Shown here one piece after another: positions 47,998 through 59,909 of a stretch of 64,000 bases of DNA. Source of the DNA: Antrodiella citrinella (taxonomy: Eukaryota > Basidiomycota > Agaricomycetes > Polyporales > Steccherinaceae); assembly GCA_004802725.1 (NCBI GenBank), contig SGPM01000099.1, forward strand, positions 1 to 64,000, written 5' to 3'. Position numbers and translations under genes: made by a program. Every line of letters begins with the position of its first letter. The first letter of the stretch is position 1. The notes under the pieces were generated by a model. The model was not told the origin of the DNA and did not search any database. It worked only from the letters and a program-made list of their open reading frames with translations.

Positions 47998-48630
47998 ATG
48001 AACGCATACGCATCCTCGTCCACATCGACCCGGGCACCACACCACGCCCGCACATTCAGCTCCGGCTCCAGTCTTCTATGGGACCTCGCAGGAAGCGCCA
48101 TGTACCCCATAGGTCAGGAGCAGCTCCAATACGACGCGCGGGGCCGTCTGCTTCCCTTCATCGAAACCAGTGCGCAGAAGCGCGAGCGCGAGCGACTGCT
48201 CAAGCGCAAGGAGCACGCCCGACGCGTGAACAAGTGGCTCGAGGAGTCCAGCAGCAAGGTACGTTCTTCACCACACCTCCCATCTATCGCGTAACATAGA
48301 GCTTATTTTCGTTTATGATTGTAGATGCTGCGGTCGACACCCTCGCCCGTCGCTGACCGGCGGTTCCACTTCGGCGACCGCCCGGACTCGATCACGGAGG
48401 ACGAGGATGAGCCGTATATTCTCTACAGCACGTCCTCCCGGTCGTCTTCGCCATACAACACCTCGCCGCTGTCGTCGTCGTCATCTGCCTCGTCGCACAC
48501 ACTACCCTCTTCGCCATTCGACGACGGGTCGGACCAGGGGTCGTTGAAGGCGTCCTCGAGGAAGAGCTCGCGAAGCTCGTTGGGGAGCATCACGGAAGAA
48601 GCGGGCGAGGAGGGCTCGCCGTGCGTCTGA
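47998..48630 (+). CDS. Uncharacterised Ser-rich protein with a basic helix
   Basis: Two exons (47998-48258, 48325-48630) give 188 aa. The N-terminal half has SSLLWDLAGSAMYPIGQEQL, then DARGRLLPFIET and a strongly basic helix (KRERERLLKRKEHARRVNKW). The C-terminal half is Ser-rich and acidic (SITEDEDEPYILYS). The exon junction keeps frame. No known domain, signal peptide or TM segment; it looks like a small nuclear or scaffold protein, but that is a guess. Confidence 0.65.
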
Positions 48631-49555
48631 GCTTCTCCCCGTGGGGCTCGTACGTACACCCGTGTGGTTGACGTGGCTTCTTTGCATCTGATGTGGACTT
48701 TGGGATCTGGAGACGTGGAGTGGACGTCAATTCTTGGTTCGGTGATTCGGTTCGGGCATGCTGCATGTACAACATCTTTCTCTTGCCTCCATTATAGCTC
48801 ATAGCGTCGTTACGATACCCTTCTCTCCCCCTCCGCCTGACCTCTCTCAACCTCAATCGCATAGGCTGTGTTGTGTTCTCTCCTGTAGTTGTCGTCAGCG
48901 TTACAGGTCCCGCGTGTCATTTCGTACCAATATGAAGGCGCGCAGTTACTGTTGAGTGTCATCGGCTCGTAAGGCCTTCCTTCTGTCTTCACTTTTCTAT
49001 TCAAACGACGGGTCGCAAATTCACGCACACGAGTGTAAAACTCTCGTAAAACCGACCGTCCATTCAGTTCGTAACTTACCCGCATGAAAGGCACGCGTTG
49101 AGTACGAACGCCAAGAAGCAGCGCTGTATTCATTTCAGAGTGTAATACGCGCGTAAGAGACGAATTCGGTGTGGGCGCACAAGACTCACGTCTGTATGCA
49201 TGTGGTCAGATGCCTCAGTCATTCGGGTGTCATTTGCCGCATTGTCCACACGAGGATGGAAGATGGTACAGCAGCGGGGGGCACAGTATCCATGAATCCA
49301 TATCCAAGAATACTCGCAGGAAGAGCCCGGATTCCCCCGAGGTGAGGTTAGTAAAAGGATCTATATTTTTGTACAGAAAGGCTGAAGTATACATTTCTTA
49401 GGATTGATAGAACTACTTGGATGATAATGTACACCAAGGACACGCCAGACAATTTATAATACAAAACGAGATCCAAGAGCCGCGCAATCATGAATGCATG
49501 AACGACTAGAGTCCGAGGCACGGAACGACAGAAAAATCAGACGTGGAGAGCGAAA
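48631..49555. other. Intergenic, nothing recognised
   Basis: It lies between the Ser-rich gene (+) and the Ish1-repeat gene (-), which converge here. No supported feature. Confidence 0.4.
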
Positions 49556-51449
49556 TCACAACTCAACCTTGGCCTTATCCGCGCTGCGCTTCGCATCCTC
49601 CACCTTTTCGTTCCAATACTTCGCACCCGCGTTCCCGTACTCGGCCGTCTTCTTCTTCGCGTCAGCCTTGACCTTCTCAGCTTGACCCTTAGCGTCGTGG
49701 GCGGCAGAGGTAGCCGTCCCCTTTGCGCTCTTCGTCTTGTCCGAAGCGTAGTCCGCGGCCTGGTCGAACTTCTCATTGACGTATTCCTGGGAGTCGGCGT
49801 ACTTGTGGTTGGCGTATCCCTTGCCTTGCTCGTACGACTCGGCAGCGCGGGACTTAGCCGACTCAGCGTGTCCCGTCAGCTTCTCAAGAACCTGTGGTTG
49901 CGAGTGAGAAAGAGGTCATCCATTCAGATTACATGACAACCTACATCACCGATGGCCTCTTCAGCGACCTCAACACCATCTTTGAGGGCATCTCGGATCT
50001 TCACGTAGAGAGCCTCAGCGCGACTGGAAGCTTGGACATAGCGGATACGCACTTCCTCTGAACAATCCAAGAGACGCGTGCGGAAGAAAGAAAACGCGTC
50101 AGTTACGGACAGAAGGCCGAGCAGAAAGGGGACCTACGCAGGAGACCGGGTCGAGAAGTCGGCAAGGCTTCTTCAGAAATGTTATGCTCGCGGAGGTAAG
50201 CTCGGAGACGAGCATCAGGCCATGTGAGGTAAGCAGCCGTACGAGCAGCGTTGTCGTTGTATCTAAACAACAGCACGTCAGACGTCACCACGGAGGAACA
50301 TCACTAAGGGACATACTTCTCATGCATCAAGGTCACGAGTTGCTCTCTCGTCTTCTGTGCGTCGTTCTTCAAATACCCGTGTTCAATCAACCAATCCCGC
50401 ATGTCGCTGTCCCTCCAGCTTCCCCAGACAGTGTCCTTTGCGTTGACGTAGTTGTCGGCAATGAGCTTTTGCAGCTTCTCACGCTGGATCTGAGCGTCGG
50501 ACTTGATAACGTTGTGCTCGACGAGCCAGTCTTTCATCTGCGAGTCTGACCAAGTGGAATATACGGAATCCTGGGGAGAGTGAATTAGACCTCACGGCAA
50601 CGAGACATATCAATACACGAACCTTTGTGTCATAGTAGTATTTGTTCATGTCTGCGGTGAGCTGGTCACGTTGTTTCTGCGTTTCGGTTTTGATTATTCC
50701 ATGGCCTACAAGCCACTCACGCTGGCGCAGGTATCCATATTAGCGGTTATCACCGACGCGACTACACGACGACTTACGATATAAGAATCCGACCAAGCTT
50801 GCCACACTGGATTGACTGACTTCGTATATGTCTCCTTCATCTTCGCTAGCATCTCATCACGAGTGGCCTGTTGCTTCGTCTTGATGACGCCTTTCTCTTC
50901 AAGATAGGAGCGAAGTCGATTATCGTCCCAGCTGCACTGCTGTAAGCTTAACATGCAATAGACATTGGAATGAGCAACTCACGTCGAGTAGACATAGTCC
51001 TTCGAATCATCGAGCTTCCTGGCAGCTTCAGTAGTAGCCTGAGCAATCACGGAACTCAAGCTCTTGCTCGCTTGATATTGCGAATCACCGTAGACGGCGG
51101 TAGAAGCACTTTGGCTCGCCTGGCTGGCCAAAGAGGTGGCGCTAGCACTGTATTCGCTGGCAGCTTTTGACCATTGCCCATATCGTTGCTTCGCTAGGAG
51201 GGCAAGCTGTTCGCGAGTACCGCTGGGCTGAACAACGCCCTGCTCGAGAAGAAACTCGCGGAGACGAGACTCGTCCCACGAGTCGAATGCATCAGATTTG
51301 AGACCGGAGAAGACGGCCTGAGCCCGGGCGTATTGCTCCTGAGTCCAGCCAGAGGCATCGTCTGTCACTGAAGAGTCAGAACCGAACCAGGAGGCTTTGG
51401 CGGTTGCGGTCAACCCGAGGGTGAGAAGGAAGAGGGTTCGTGGGCGCAT
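49556..51449 (-). CDS. ISH1: Ish1/Msc1-type multi-repeat protein of the nuclear envelope/ER
   Basis: Seven exons (51449-50983, 50931-50778, 50721-50623, 50570-50317, 50262-50138, 50057-49945, 49891-49556) close to 515 aa. After a signal peptide (MRPRTLFLLTLGLTATAKAS) come six Ish1-type motifs of the form W.[DE]..[LM]R.[WY]L..[HQ].[VI], for example WDDNRLRSYLEEKGVI and WRDSDMRDWLIEHGYL. A Lys/Ala-rich helical tail follows (SAKSRAAESYEQGKGYANHK). Known: S. pombe Ish1 is a stress-induced nuclear-envelope protein; yeast Msc1 is the related ER/envelope protein linked to meiotic recombination. Several introns fall between repeats. Intact. Confidence 0.92.
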
Positions 51450-52282
51450 TTTTCGTGTGTGGGCGACGAGGGGAACGACGACGACGAGATGAATGTGGAA
51501 AGGAAAGAAGTTGTGTTGTTGGCATGTCTGAGCGGTTTGGCTTCTTATATGAAGTGGCGAGGAGTTCGAGTCTTCCACTTTGCGTCATTCGCGTTCATGA
51601 CGTCGTTCCCAGGATAGGGTTAGGGTTCTTTCTTGGCGAAGATAAGATAAGATTTCATACCTATCTAACGGGGATCAAACCGGCACTCGGTCCAACACTC
51701 TCATTCTCTCTACGTGCTTATAGGGATGCGACGTCGTGGATGCTTCAGAAAGGTACGTAAACTGCACGATAGCAGGGTCGTGAAAGCTCAAGCGTGCAAA
51801 ATCGTGAAGCAGCCACCAAATGATCGCATCTTGGCTCGGCGTCGACTTTATCTTCCATGGTACATGTGGAACACATCGCACCCGGACACACCTGGATTTG
51901 TGCAGCTCAAGACACGCACAAACCCCCTCTCGCATGGCCTGTGAATCTACAGTCGATGGATTACAGTTTGAGCTTTGAGGAAACATCGAAATGGGTGGAT
52001 CGTCCAAATAGTATCAGTCCGTATACAGGACTTATCGTGTTCACTGAACATTCTCGGTCATTTGCAAGACAGTCGTTTGATTGTTTGCCGCCGGGAACTC
52101 CACGCGCCCGTCAGTGGTTTTACCAATTTGTCGTCCAGCTCACGCGACAGTCTTCTCCATATAAAAGGCTCTCTGTTATCACTCTCGGACCTATTCCTCT
52201 CAGATCAGTGCCGTGTACGAGAGCGAGTGGTCTGAGCAGTCGAACCCCCTACATTCCCGACATTTCACATTGACGCACAACC
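51450..52282. promoter_or_regulatory. Divergent promoter with telobox-like and double GATA motifs
   Basis: It lies between the Ish1-repeat start (-) and the permease start (+). It carries TAGGGTTAGGGTT (51615-51627) and the tandem GATAAGATAAGAT (51641-51653). GATAAG is the site of AreA-type GATA factors that control nitrogen-source permeases, which suits the transporter at 52283. Factor binding is inferred; the motifs are seen. Confidence 0.5.
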
Positions 52283-55010
52283 ATGTCGGTCTCGTCACAC
52301 GACGCTCAAAAGCATACCAAGGATGCCTACACTCATTCGATCTCCAGTACCGACGAGGATGATAAGGTGCTGCAGGAAATTGGCTATGTCCCCTCGTTCC
52401 GTAGAGAGTTCTCCAACTTAGCCACGGTGCGTACACTACTTGTCTTGCTTCGAACACAATTTTTTAACGCAGCAGTTATGCAGATTAGCTTTGCGTTCAG
52501 TATTATGGGTCTTTGCTCCAGTATCGCCACGACATTCAACACCCCACTTCTACTCGGAGGCCCCGCCTCTGTCACCTGGTGCTGGATTCTCGGCGCGTGC
52601 ATGTGCTTTACTCTCGGTACGTCTTGCATTCCTATGATTGCTCCACGCACGGCTATCTGTTCTGATGCTCTTCCCACTATCACTCACGCTGACTTTCAAA
52701 ATCGATTCTAGGTTCAAGTATCGCTGAAATCGTTAGCGCGTTTCCTACGTGTGGAGGACTGTGAGTTCGCAAACTTTGTTGATATCCGACCTTGAACGGT
52801 CCGTCGGAGCGCTCATGTACAACATCTCTTTAGATACACCGCGTCCGCTCAGCTCTGTCCCCCACGGCATCGGGCGCGAGTCGGCTGGCTTGTCGGATGG
52901 TTAAACATTCTAGGTACGCAGTGTCATTGTCGTCTACAAAGTAGGAACGAAGCTCATGACGCAATCTGTCAACTAATTTCACTCCATGTCACGGCACGTC
53001 ACTTCGTTCAGGTCAGATCGCTGGTTTGTCGTCCACGGAGTTCGGGTTAGCGAACATGATCTGGGCTGCCGTTGTCGTTGCAAAGGTGTGTTACTTCCAA
53101 CCCAGGTCTCAAAGCGTGACTGACGCGAGTCTCGCAGGGCGGCAACTATGAAGTCACGCAAGGAAAAGTCGTCGGTCTCTTCGCCGGTCTCTTGATGTTC
53201 CACGGCCTCTTGGTACGTACATTATCTTCCTATCACAAGTCTATTCGCTCACTTTGTTCTAGAACTGTCTTGCGACACGCTACCTTGCCCGCCTCACGAC
53301 GACGTTCGTCTTCGTGAACTTCGGAGCTACAGCACGTACGTTACTCTGATTAGTTCAGTTTGACATGATATTAACATCCCATGCCAGTCATCATCATCGT
53401 TCTCCTCGCCATGACACCTCGTTCGGATATGCACCCGGCCTCGTACGTGTTCGGCTCCGCGGGTGTTGTGAACCAGACAGGAGGGTGGAATGACGGGATC
53501 GCATTCCTATTCGGTTTGCTGAGTGTACAATGGACCGTAAGTCAGGAAATCATCGCATATTGACTATGCACTGACAGTGTCTTGCTACGTGTAGATGACG
53601 GTAAGCCCATATATGTTGTCTTTGGGCTTGACAGACGAGCTGACTTGATGGTTAGGACTACGATGCTACTGCTCACATCTCGTAAGTTCTTTGTTCTGTT
53701 CCCATGATGTACCTTTTCACATGGAACAATTCAGTGAGGAAGTCAAGCGTGCCGCGTATGCAGGTGCGTGCAACGGCCAATGAACTCACTCGTGACGTTT
53801 TTCTCACCTCGTTCCTTCAGCTCCCTCGGCTATCTTCATCGCAGGTTTGTCTTCTTACTGGAGTTTCACGCGAAAAATCAGCTCTAATATTGATCACAGT
53901 CATCGGTACTGGCCTCTTGGGGTGGCTTCTGAACATTGTCATGGTGCTTTGCTCCGGGCCTCTGTACGTATCTCTGACTGAAACTGAAAGACACGAGCAT
54001 TACTAACGCCGTCTAGTGAGAACCTTCCTGGTCCTTCTGGATCGGCTTTCCTCGAGATTATGGCCATGCGCATCGGAAACCCAGGCGCATTGTTTCTCTG
54101 GGTAACTCCAGTCTCATGTATTTCTCCCCCCTCAGCTAACAAGTTCTTCGCAGACATTCGTCTGCCTCACCGCCTTCTTCGTGAGTCAGACCGCCCTTCA
54201 AGCGTGCTCACGCACGGTGTACGCCTTCAGCCGGGACCACGGCCTTCCCGATCGCGGCTACTTCGGATATGTGTCGAAGACCACCATGACGCCCCTCCGC
54301 GCGATTTGGTTCACGACTCTCTGGGGAATCGTGCCGGGTTTGCTCGACCTCGCAAGTCCCATTGCGGCGAACGCTGTATTTGCGTTGACAGCTATGGCGC
54401 TGGATCTGAGCTACATCATCCCGATCTTCCTGTGCGTACCCACTCTGTGCAAAGACATATTCGAATGGCAGGTTAATTCTTGTATGCATAGACGTCGTCT
54501 GTACCGGAACCACCCTGAAGTCAACTTCAAACCGGGCCCGTTCTACATGGGCGACGGTCTGCTCGGGTGGTCTTTCAACATCATCTGTATCAGTTGGACG
54601 TTGTTCGTCTGCGTGATCTTCTCGCTGCCGACGATCCTCCCCGTCACGAAAGAGAACATGAATTATGCTGCGGTGCGTGTTCTCTCGGTGTTGAGAACTG
54701 GTGATGGGCTTTTTACTGATGATGGTGAGCTTGGTAGGTCATCACGGTTGGCGTCGTGATACTCTCTGGGTACGTGTCTTGCGTTCATACATGACTCGCT
54801 TCTTTTACTGATAATGTTTGTTTTCAGACTATGGTACATGCTTGGGTGCGTACCGAGCGCGGTGAATCGCTATGGTTCTTACTCATCTTTCTTCGCAGCG
54901 GCCACCGTCACTATCACGGACCAAGTTCGAATATCCCTCGGTACGAAGATGTCATCAATGGCGACGCTCAGCAGGAGAAAGAAAAGACTGAGAACGAGGA
55001 GGGAGTCTAA
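52283..55010 (+). CDS. GABA/choline-type amino-acid permease (APC superfamily)
   Basis: Nineteen exons (52283-52426, 52484-52616, 52712-52760, 52834-52913, 53012-53085, 53138-53212, 53263-53335, 53388-53536, 53595-53600, 53656-53681, 53735-53763, 53821-53844, 53900-53963, 54017-54101, 54154-54431, 54492-54672, 54738-54769, 54828-54845, 54899-55010) close to 543 aa. About twelve hydrophobic segments are visible. Landmarks are GYVPSFRREF, SIAEIVSAFPTCGGLY, QTALQACSRTVYAFSRDHGL and TTLWGIVPGLLDL, typical of fungal Uga4/Hnm1-like permeases for GABA, choline or polyamines at the plasma membrane. Exon 9 is only 6 nt (ATGACG, Met-Thr) and links SVQW to DYDATAHISEEVKRA. The substrate is not determinable. 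Intact. Confidence 0.94.
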
Positions 55011-55184
55011 GTCTCTTCACGACGACCTTTACTGACGAATTCGTCTTGACGAGCTTCACGAATTGACACGCTTTGTAGCAGTAGCACCATACTGTCCATC
55101 GGAACATTATTCGTTATTCGTACCATAAGAAGGGTATACAAAGTGCTGATGTGGATTTGTAAAAATATAAGACTAGTCCGTTCG

Positions 55185-55893
55185 TCACTTAATCCTACAA
55201 GAGTTGAGTTCCTTGGTCTGCGTCTTTGCTTTTCTAGAAGGCTGGGTCCGAACTGAGGCGACTCGAAGTGGTGGTCCGCTCCGTGTCTTTGACCGCTTCG
55301 AGCTAGGTCCTGAGATGGGCTCGGCCTCCTCTCGGGTCCGTTTGCGAGTACTCATCGTGTCGTGAGCGAGTGACTGAAAGGTTTCGTCTTGCGTGTCATC
55401 CGTCACCTTCGCCTTACCCTTATTCCCCTTCGTCTTCGTCTTCATTTTCGTCTTCGCCTTCTTACCTTTTGCTCTCATCGACACTTTCTCTTCATCTCTT
55501 CCCATCGCATCCTCGACGCCCTTCGGTTCCTCCTCCTTCGACGCAACTTCCTCCAACCGCAAGGCATCTCTGTAGTCCGAGATCGACATGGTGTCTTCCT
55601 TCTTTGCATATTTCGACGCCTCAAAGAAGAGCGGAATCAGGTCCGAGTAGACGGGCACGAAGGATTCATCCTGTTGGACTCGGTCTGGATTTAGAGAGTC
55701 TTCGATCCAGGCGTACATCCTGGTCAACTCCTTGCGCGCTTGCCCCATTATGAGCACAACGGGCTTGTATACATCAGGAAGCGACTCCACGTAAGTTTGA
55801 AACTGCTGAGATCGCGTGAGAACACCCTCTCGCCTGGTGGAGCCTTCGATACTAGGCGGAAAGATGCGATCTGCTGCTAGCTCATGATCAAGC
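55185..55893 (-). pseudogene. FunK1 copy 2, C-terminal part (separated by inversion)
   Basis: The minus-strand frame from AADRIFPPSIEGS through QARKELTRMYAWIEDSL and SISDYRDALRL to a Lys-rich stretch and TRKRTREEAEPISGPSSKR matches the C terminus of FunK1 copy 1. Its upstream edge abuts, head to head, the N-terminal coding sequence of the same gene on the plus strand (from about 55,909). It has no start of its own. Confidence 0.85.
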
Positions 55894-55908
55894 CTGCTGC
55901 CTGTTTTA

Positions 55909-57903
55909 ATAAGCTGCGAAGTCAGGCGGAACAGTGCTCTCCCGGAAGTCATCCCGGAACTCCGCCACATCGATTTCAAAGCCTTGGTGAAACTGCAGGA
56001 TCCTGTGGAAGACGATGTGCCCCGCAAAGTCGTTGAGGCATTGACGGCAAAGGGCGTCATCGTCGACGGGCGGTTGAAGTACTGGCCCAAAGATCCTCGA
56101 TACACGACAGACGAAGAAGATACAATCTTCCAGGACATGGAGACTTACAGCGACGCCATCCTGGATGCAGGTGCAACAATTATGGGCAGACAACCTACTG
56201 CACGTTCGTATTGCAGGCCACGGAACGTCGAGAAGTCGGAAGCTCAGAACATCAGTTTCAAGAGCGATGGCAATTCTTTTCTGCTAGATCCCTTGGGCTT
56301 GGGGGCAGGCAAAGGTGCTCGTTACATGGTGGACAGCGTCACAAAACACGAATACAAGAAACACGACGTCGCCACAGAGGTCAATCAGGTTCGTCTAACT
56401 TGAAACTCTGTATTCTAATACATCTCCTTGTTCGTAGAACCGCCGACAAGCGCTCGGCAATGCAGCACAAATGATGTTTGCAGACCCCTCTCGATGCTTC
56501 AGATTCGCCGTCACCATTGAGAACACGACAATGCGTCTCTGGTTCCTCTCTAGAGCATTTTGCGCAGTATCCGAACCGTTCAACTTCATAACGGTGCGTG
56601 TACGCCAATGTCACTAAGACTCACGTACTGAGTCTGGTTGTTTAAGGAATATGAACATTATATCCACTTTCTTCTCGCAACGACCTTTAACGACCTCGAG
56701 CATCTCGGGTTTGATCCAACTGTCTCACGGCGCATCCGTGACGACAAAACAGTTGTTTACGAGTATATGGTTTCCGACAAGGGCGTCGTGAAATTATACA
56801 GGACCGTAGGGGACAGCGCTCTCTTTACATATCTGTCGCTTCGGCTGATCGGACGTGGAACACGGGTTTGGCGCGTGAGGGAAGTTAGTCCAGACGGTGA
56901 ATTGATCGGAAAAGAGCACGCGCTGAAGGACTATTGGCTCCCGGAAGACCACCAAAGCGAGGGCGAAATCCAATCGGCCATCTTCAAACTGGCGGCGAAG
57001 AAGTTTGGAGATACGGATTACAAGCAGTATTTCATGACCATTCTTCATGACACCATTGTTTCCCATTCCTCCCTCCCTCAGCTCCCTGATACGTACAACC
57101 AGCTTGGTACCCAACCATCTGACGACAAACATCCCACAAACGCCCATGTCAAATCTGTGAACACGAAACCAGTTGGTGGGAGCAACATTTCTTCCCCTAC
57201 CACAAACCTCAGTGATTATCCCCCTGGCGTAACGTTGCGATACGATCCTCGCAAACACTGTCGCGTCCTCTTCGACGAAGTTGGCACACCAGTTCGGGAG
57301 ATCAGAAACCATTCCGTGGTCTTCAGATGTTTGGCGGAAGGAATGCAAGGTCGGTAATGCCACTCGGTCCATTCTTCCCTCGTGGATAACATATTATAGG
57401 CCTGCAAGTGTTCCACGCTGCAAGTTTTGTCCATAGGGACATTTCGATAGGCAATCTACTGCGGTGTGAGGTGGACAAGAAGTTCATCTGCAAGATTTCC
57501 GATCTTGAGTACGCCTGTCCGTATCGGAAACGTCTCCCTATCGGTGCAAGACAGCCCGAAATCAAGACGGTAAGTAACGTTCACGAGTGACATTCTCATA
57601 TAGACTCTTGATGTCATGCAGGGCACACCGTCGTCCATGGCGGTCGAAGTGCAGAACGGCTGCTATCTGTTCACAGCTGACAACAACGACCCGCGCAATG
57701 ACGGTGAAACTGGGCGTCACAGTGGCGGCTACAACCTTGATGTCCCTCCAGACTACACGAGTACCGACATCCCCATCGATGTCTCGCGACACACCGGAGA
57801 TCCAGGCGCCTACACCAGTACTAGCAACGCACCACTATTTATTCACAACTACCTGCACGACGTTGAAAGTATCTGGTGGATTGGGATGTTGTTTCTCTCC
57901 TAG
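55909..57903 (+). pseudogene. FunK1 copy 2, N-terminal and kinase part (inverted segment)
   Basis: From PEVIPELRHIDFKALV the plus strand carries FunK1 exons in order: KEHALKDYWLPEDHQSEGEI, RYDPRKHCRVLFDEVGTPV, then the catalytic HRDISIGNLL, KISDLEYA and GTPSSMAVE. Introns are at the same places as in copy 1 (for example between VNQ and NRRQ). The kinase core looks undamaged and is the most complete of the three copies. However, the frame has a TGA and no ATG just upstream, and it stops right after HDVESIWWIG (about 57,885), where copy 1 continues into its C-terminal part. That missing part lies on the other strand at 55.2-55.9 kb. Confidence 0.85.
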
Positions 57904-58029
57904 CTTGTCGATGAAAGGCGGTGAAATGTTTCACTCCAGCTTCCTTGCTTTGCGAGTTGAGCAACATCCTCAGATGACTCCTGGGCTGCAGAGAATACAT
58001 CAGACATGGCGATGCGAGACGATAGTAAG

Positions 58030-58500
58030 TAAGAGGGAGAGAGGAAATGTGCAAGTAGTGACGTCGGCAAAAGTGACCCAACGCGTCACGGTTCGAAATC
58101 GAAGGACTGCTCTGCCAGCCTCCAACTCGCGCCGTGGCGTGACCACTCAAGCTAGCACGACGAAGCCGACGTTGCTCGGAGTCACGCCACATCGAAGCGG
58201 CTGGTTCACACAACCAGATACGAACGACAGTGCGCATAGAGCAAGCGACACAAGGATATACTCACGTAAAAATGATAGCAGATGTTGGTCTTGAAGCGAA
58301 CGGCGTGCCTGTTGTGATTTCTAGGTACTGGGATCGAGGAGATGTCAGCAGTGCAGTGTGATTAATGCACTGGCAGAGAGTCAGAGACGAACGACCGCCC
58401 CTAGTAAGAGTTGAGGCGGCGGACGTGGATCCACACAGGTCCACATTTTGGTGCCGGTTATGCCGTTATCCGAGGCGCTTCAAGTTCTGTATGACTCGGG
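58030..58500. repeat. Copy of the FunK1 upstream region
   Basis: It shares ordered words with 28,770-29,400 upstream of copy 1 (TCACGGTTCGA, ATATACTCACGTA, GATCCACA, CCACATTTT). In this orientation it would serve a minus-strand gene to its left, consistent with copy 2 having been minus-strand before the inversion. Confidence 0.55.
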
Positions 58501-58646
58501 AAATTCTTTGTCGTTGACATCAGTCATCCTAGGGACTACCAGAACTAAAAGTCCTCAATCACTATACATGTACAGTAGTGCTATCGAGACGACAATGGAG
58601 CACGGTTGTGACTCTATGTGAATAGCAACGACACCGTATTCGGAAA

Positions 58647-59330
58647 CTAAACATGAACATTGGATCTGCTCGAGCATGCGAGTCTGACGCCCTGTATCTT
58701 TGGCCGCTTCGAGCTACATCCTGCGACAGTTCTGGCCTCCTCCAGAGTCCGCTTGAGATTCGCGGTGCTGGACAGCCTGGACAAGCAGAAGCGGAAGAGA
58801 GCTTCTGGATCCCTCAGGCCGACTCGGATCTTCTGGATTCGCCATCCTGCAACACATTCTGGTCCGATGTAATTGTCCGAGAACCAGTAGTCCTTCAAGC
58901 TTCAATACATAATTCACCGTCTGAACCGACCTCCCTCAAACGCGGCAGGCCACATCTGAACGGCAGAGCCGAGGTGTTCGTGCGACTCGTACTAGAAGAG
59001 ACATTGTCCGACCATTCTGTATGTTTCTCTTGAAAGACTGCATCAGTACGACAGCTGCTCACTATGTCTACCGCAGCGCGGTCATCCAATTTGGTGTACT
59101 CCAAGGTTGCGACGCTGTTCATAACGCGAGACGGAGTTGAATCCGAGTCGTTAATCCATGGTCCCCAACTTGAACTTGAATGCCCCGTTGCATTCATGCC
59201 CAAGATCTCTTGAGCGACTTCGACAATAGCATCCGATAGTTCTTGTATACTCTTGAAAACGGTATCTGCGTCTTCGGTCATGTCTTTGAAATCTATAAGC
59301 CACCATCTCCAACGACCACGTAAGTATGGG
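58647..59330 (-). pseudogene. FunK1 copy 3, severely truncated
   Basis: On the minus strand, LRGRWRWW and DADTVFKSIQELSDAIVEVA (59,330-59,200) match the FunK1 N-terminal domain (GRLKYWPKD, EDTIFQDMETYSDAILDAG). A later frame has MKDYWFSDNYIGPE (matching KDYWLPEDHQSEGE), which runs almost at once into RTLEEARTVAGCSSKRPK, the C-terminal tail motif. The whole catalytic core and most of the N-lobe are gone, and frames change between pieces. Confidence 0.75.
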
Positions 59331-59543
59331 GCTTCAACCGACGGCGAGTCTTGTGGACATCATGCAGGACGACGTGCCGCAATGCATTCTGCAAGAACCA
59401 GGTCATGTCAACTTCTGGCAGAACTGAGAGGAGACATTTGTCTTTCCACATAGTTTTCGAGTTTTGACATGATAATGGTTGTCAGTCAGACATCCAAACG
59501 TAAAGATTCAGTGCTCAGCCCCTGTCTCCTATCTCCGACCGAC

Positions 59544-59909
59544 TCAATGGTCATCCGAGCCAAATGACGTGCTTGTTACCCCCACGCTTGTGCCCCAATG
59601 TAAGTTAGGAAGCTGGTAACTCTCGACCCAGTTCGAGTCGTAATCTCGTGGCCTGCGATTGGGAAGAACAGGAAGTAAGTTTGTGTTTACCTGAACACAC
59701 TCTGGGAATGCCTCACCTTGCGTGTCTGTGCTGTACTTCTGGCATATTTATAGCAAAGTTTTGCGGACGTAGCCTATTGAAAAGCATGAGAGCAATATCA
59801 GAATCTGTTTTGCAGATGATACGTACAGTGTGGGTGCTGCTAGAGTAGCAGATGTCGACATGAAGAGAAGCAATGTCGTGGCTGCGATGTGGAACATGAG
59901 CTTGAGCAT
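59544..59909 (-). CDS. Small secreted protein, paralogue B
   Basis: Three exons (59909-59827, 59773-59717, 59652-59544) close to 82 aa. Signal peptide MLKLMFHIAATTLLLFMSTS then ATLAAP; mature part LRPQNFAIN, HARPRDYDSNW, QLPNLHWGTSVG, ending FGSDDH. Exon structure and phases equal those of paralogue A at 45.0 kb. The intact frames and conserved motifs around diverged linkers indicate both copies have been kept by selection. No known family is recognised. Confidence 0.72.

Noticed and set aside
47958..48299. 113-residue frame starting at the ATG inside the TATA run
   Set aside because: The ATG lies in the TATA element itself, and the alternative frame from 47998 splices in phase into the next exon; this one does not.
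51615..51627. Telomere-like TAGGGTTAGGGTT as a sign of a chromosome end or fusion
   Set aside because: Only two units, embedded between two intact divergent genes; better read as a promoter telobox.
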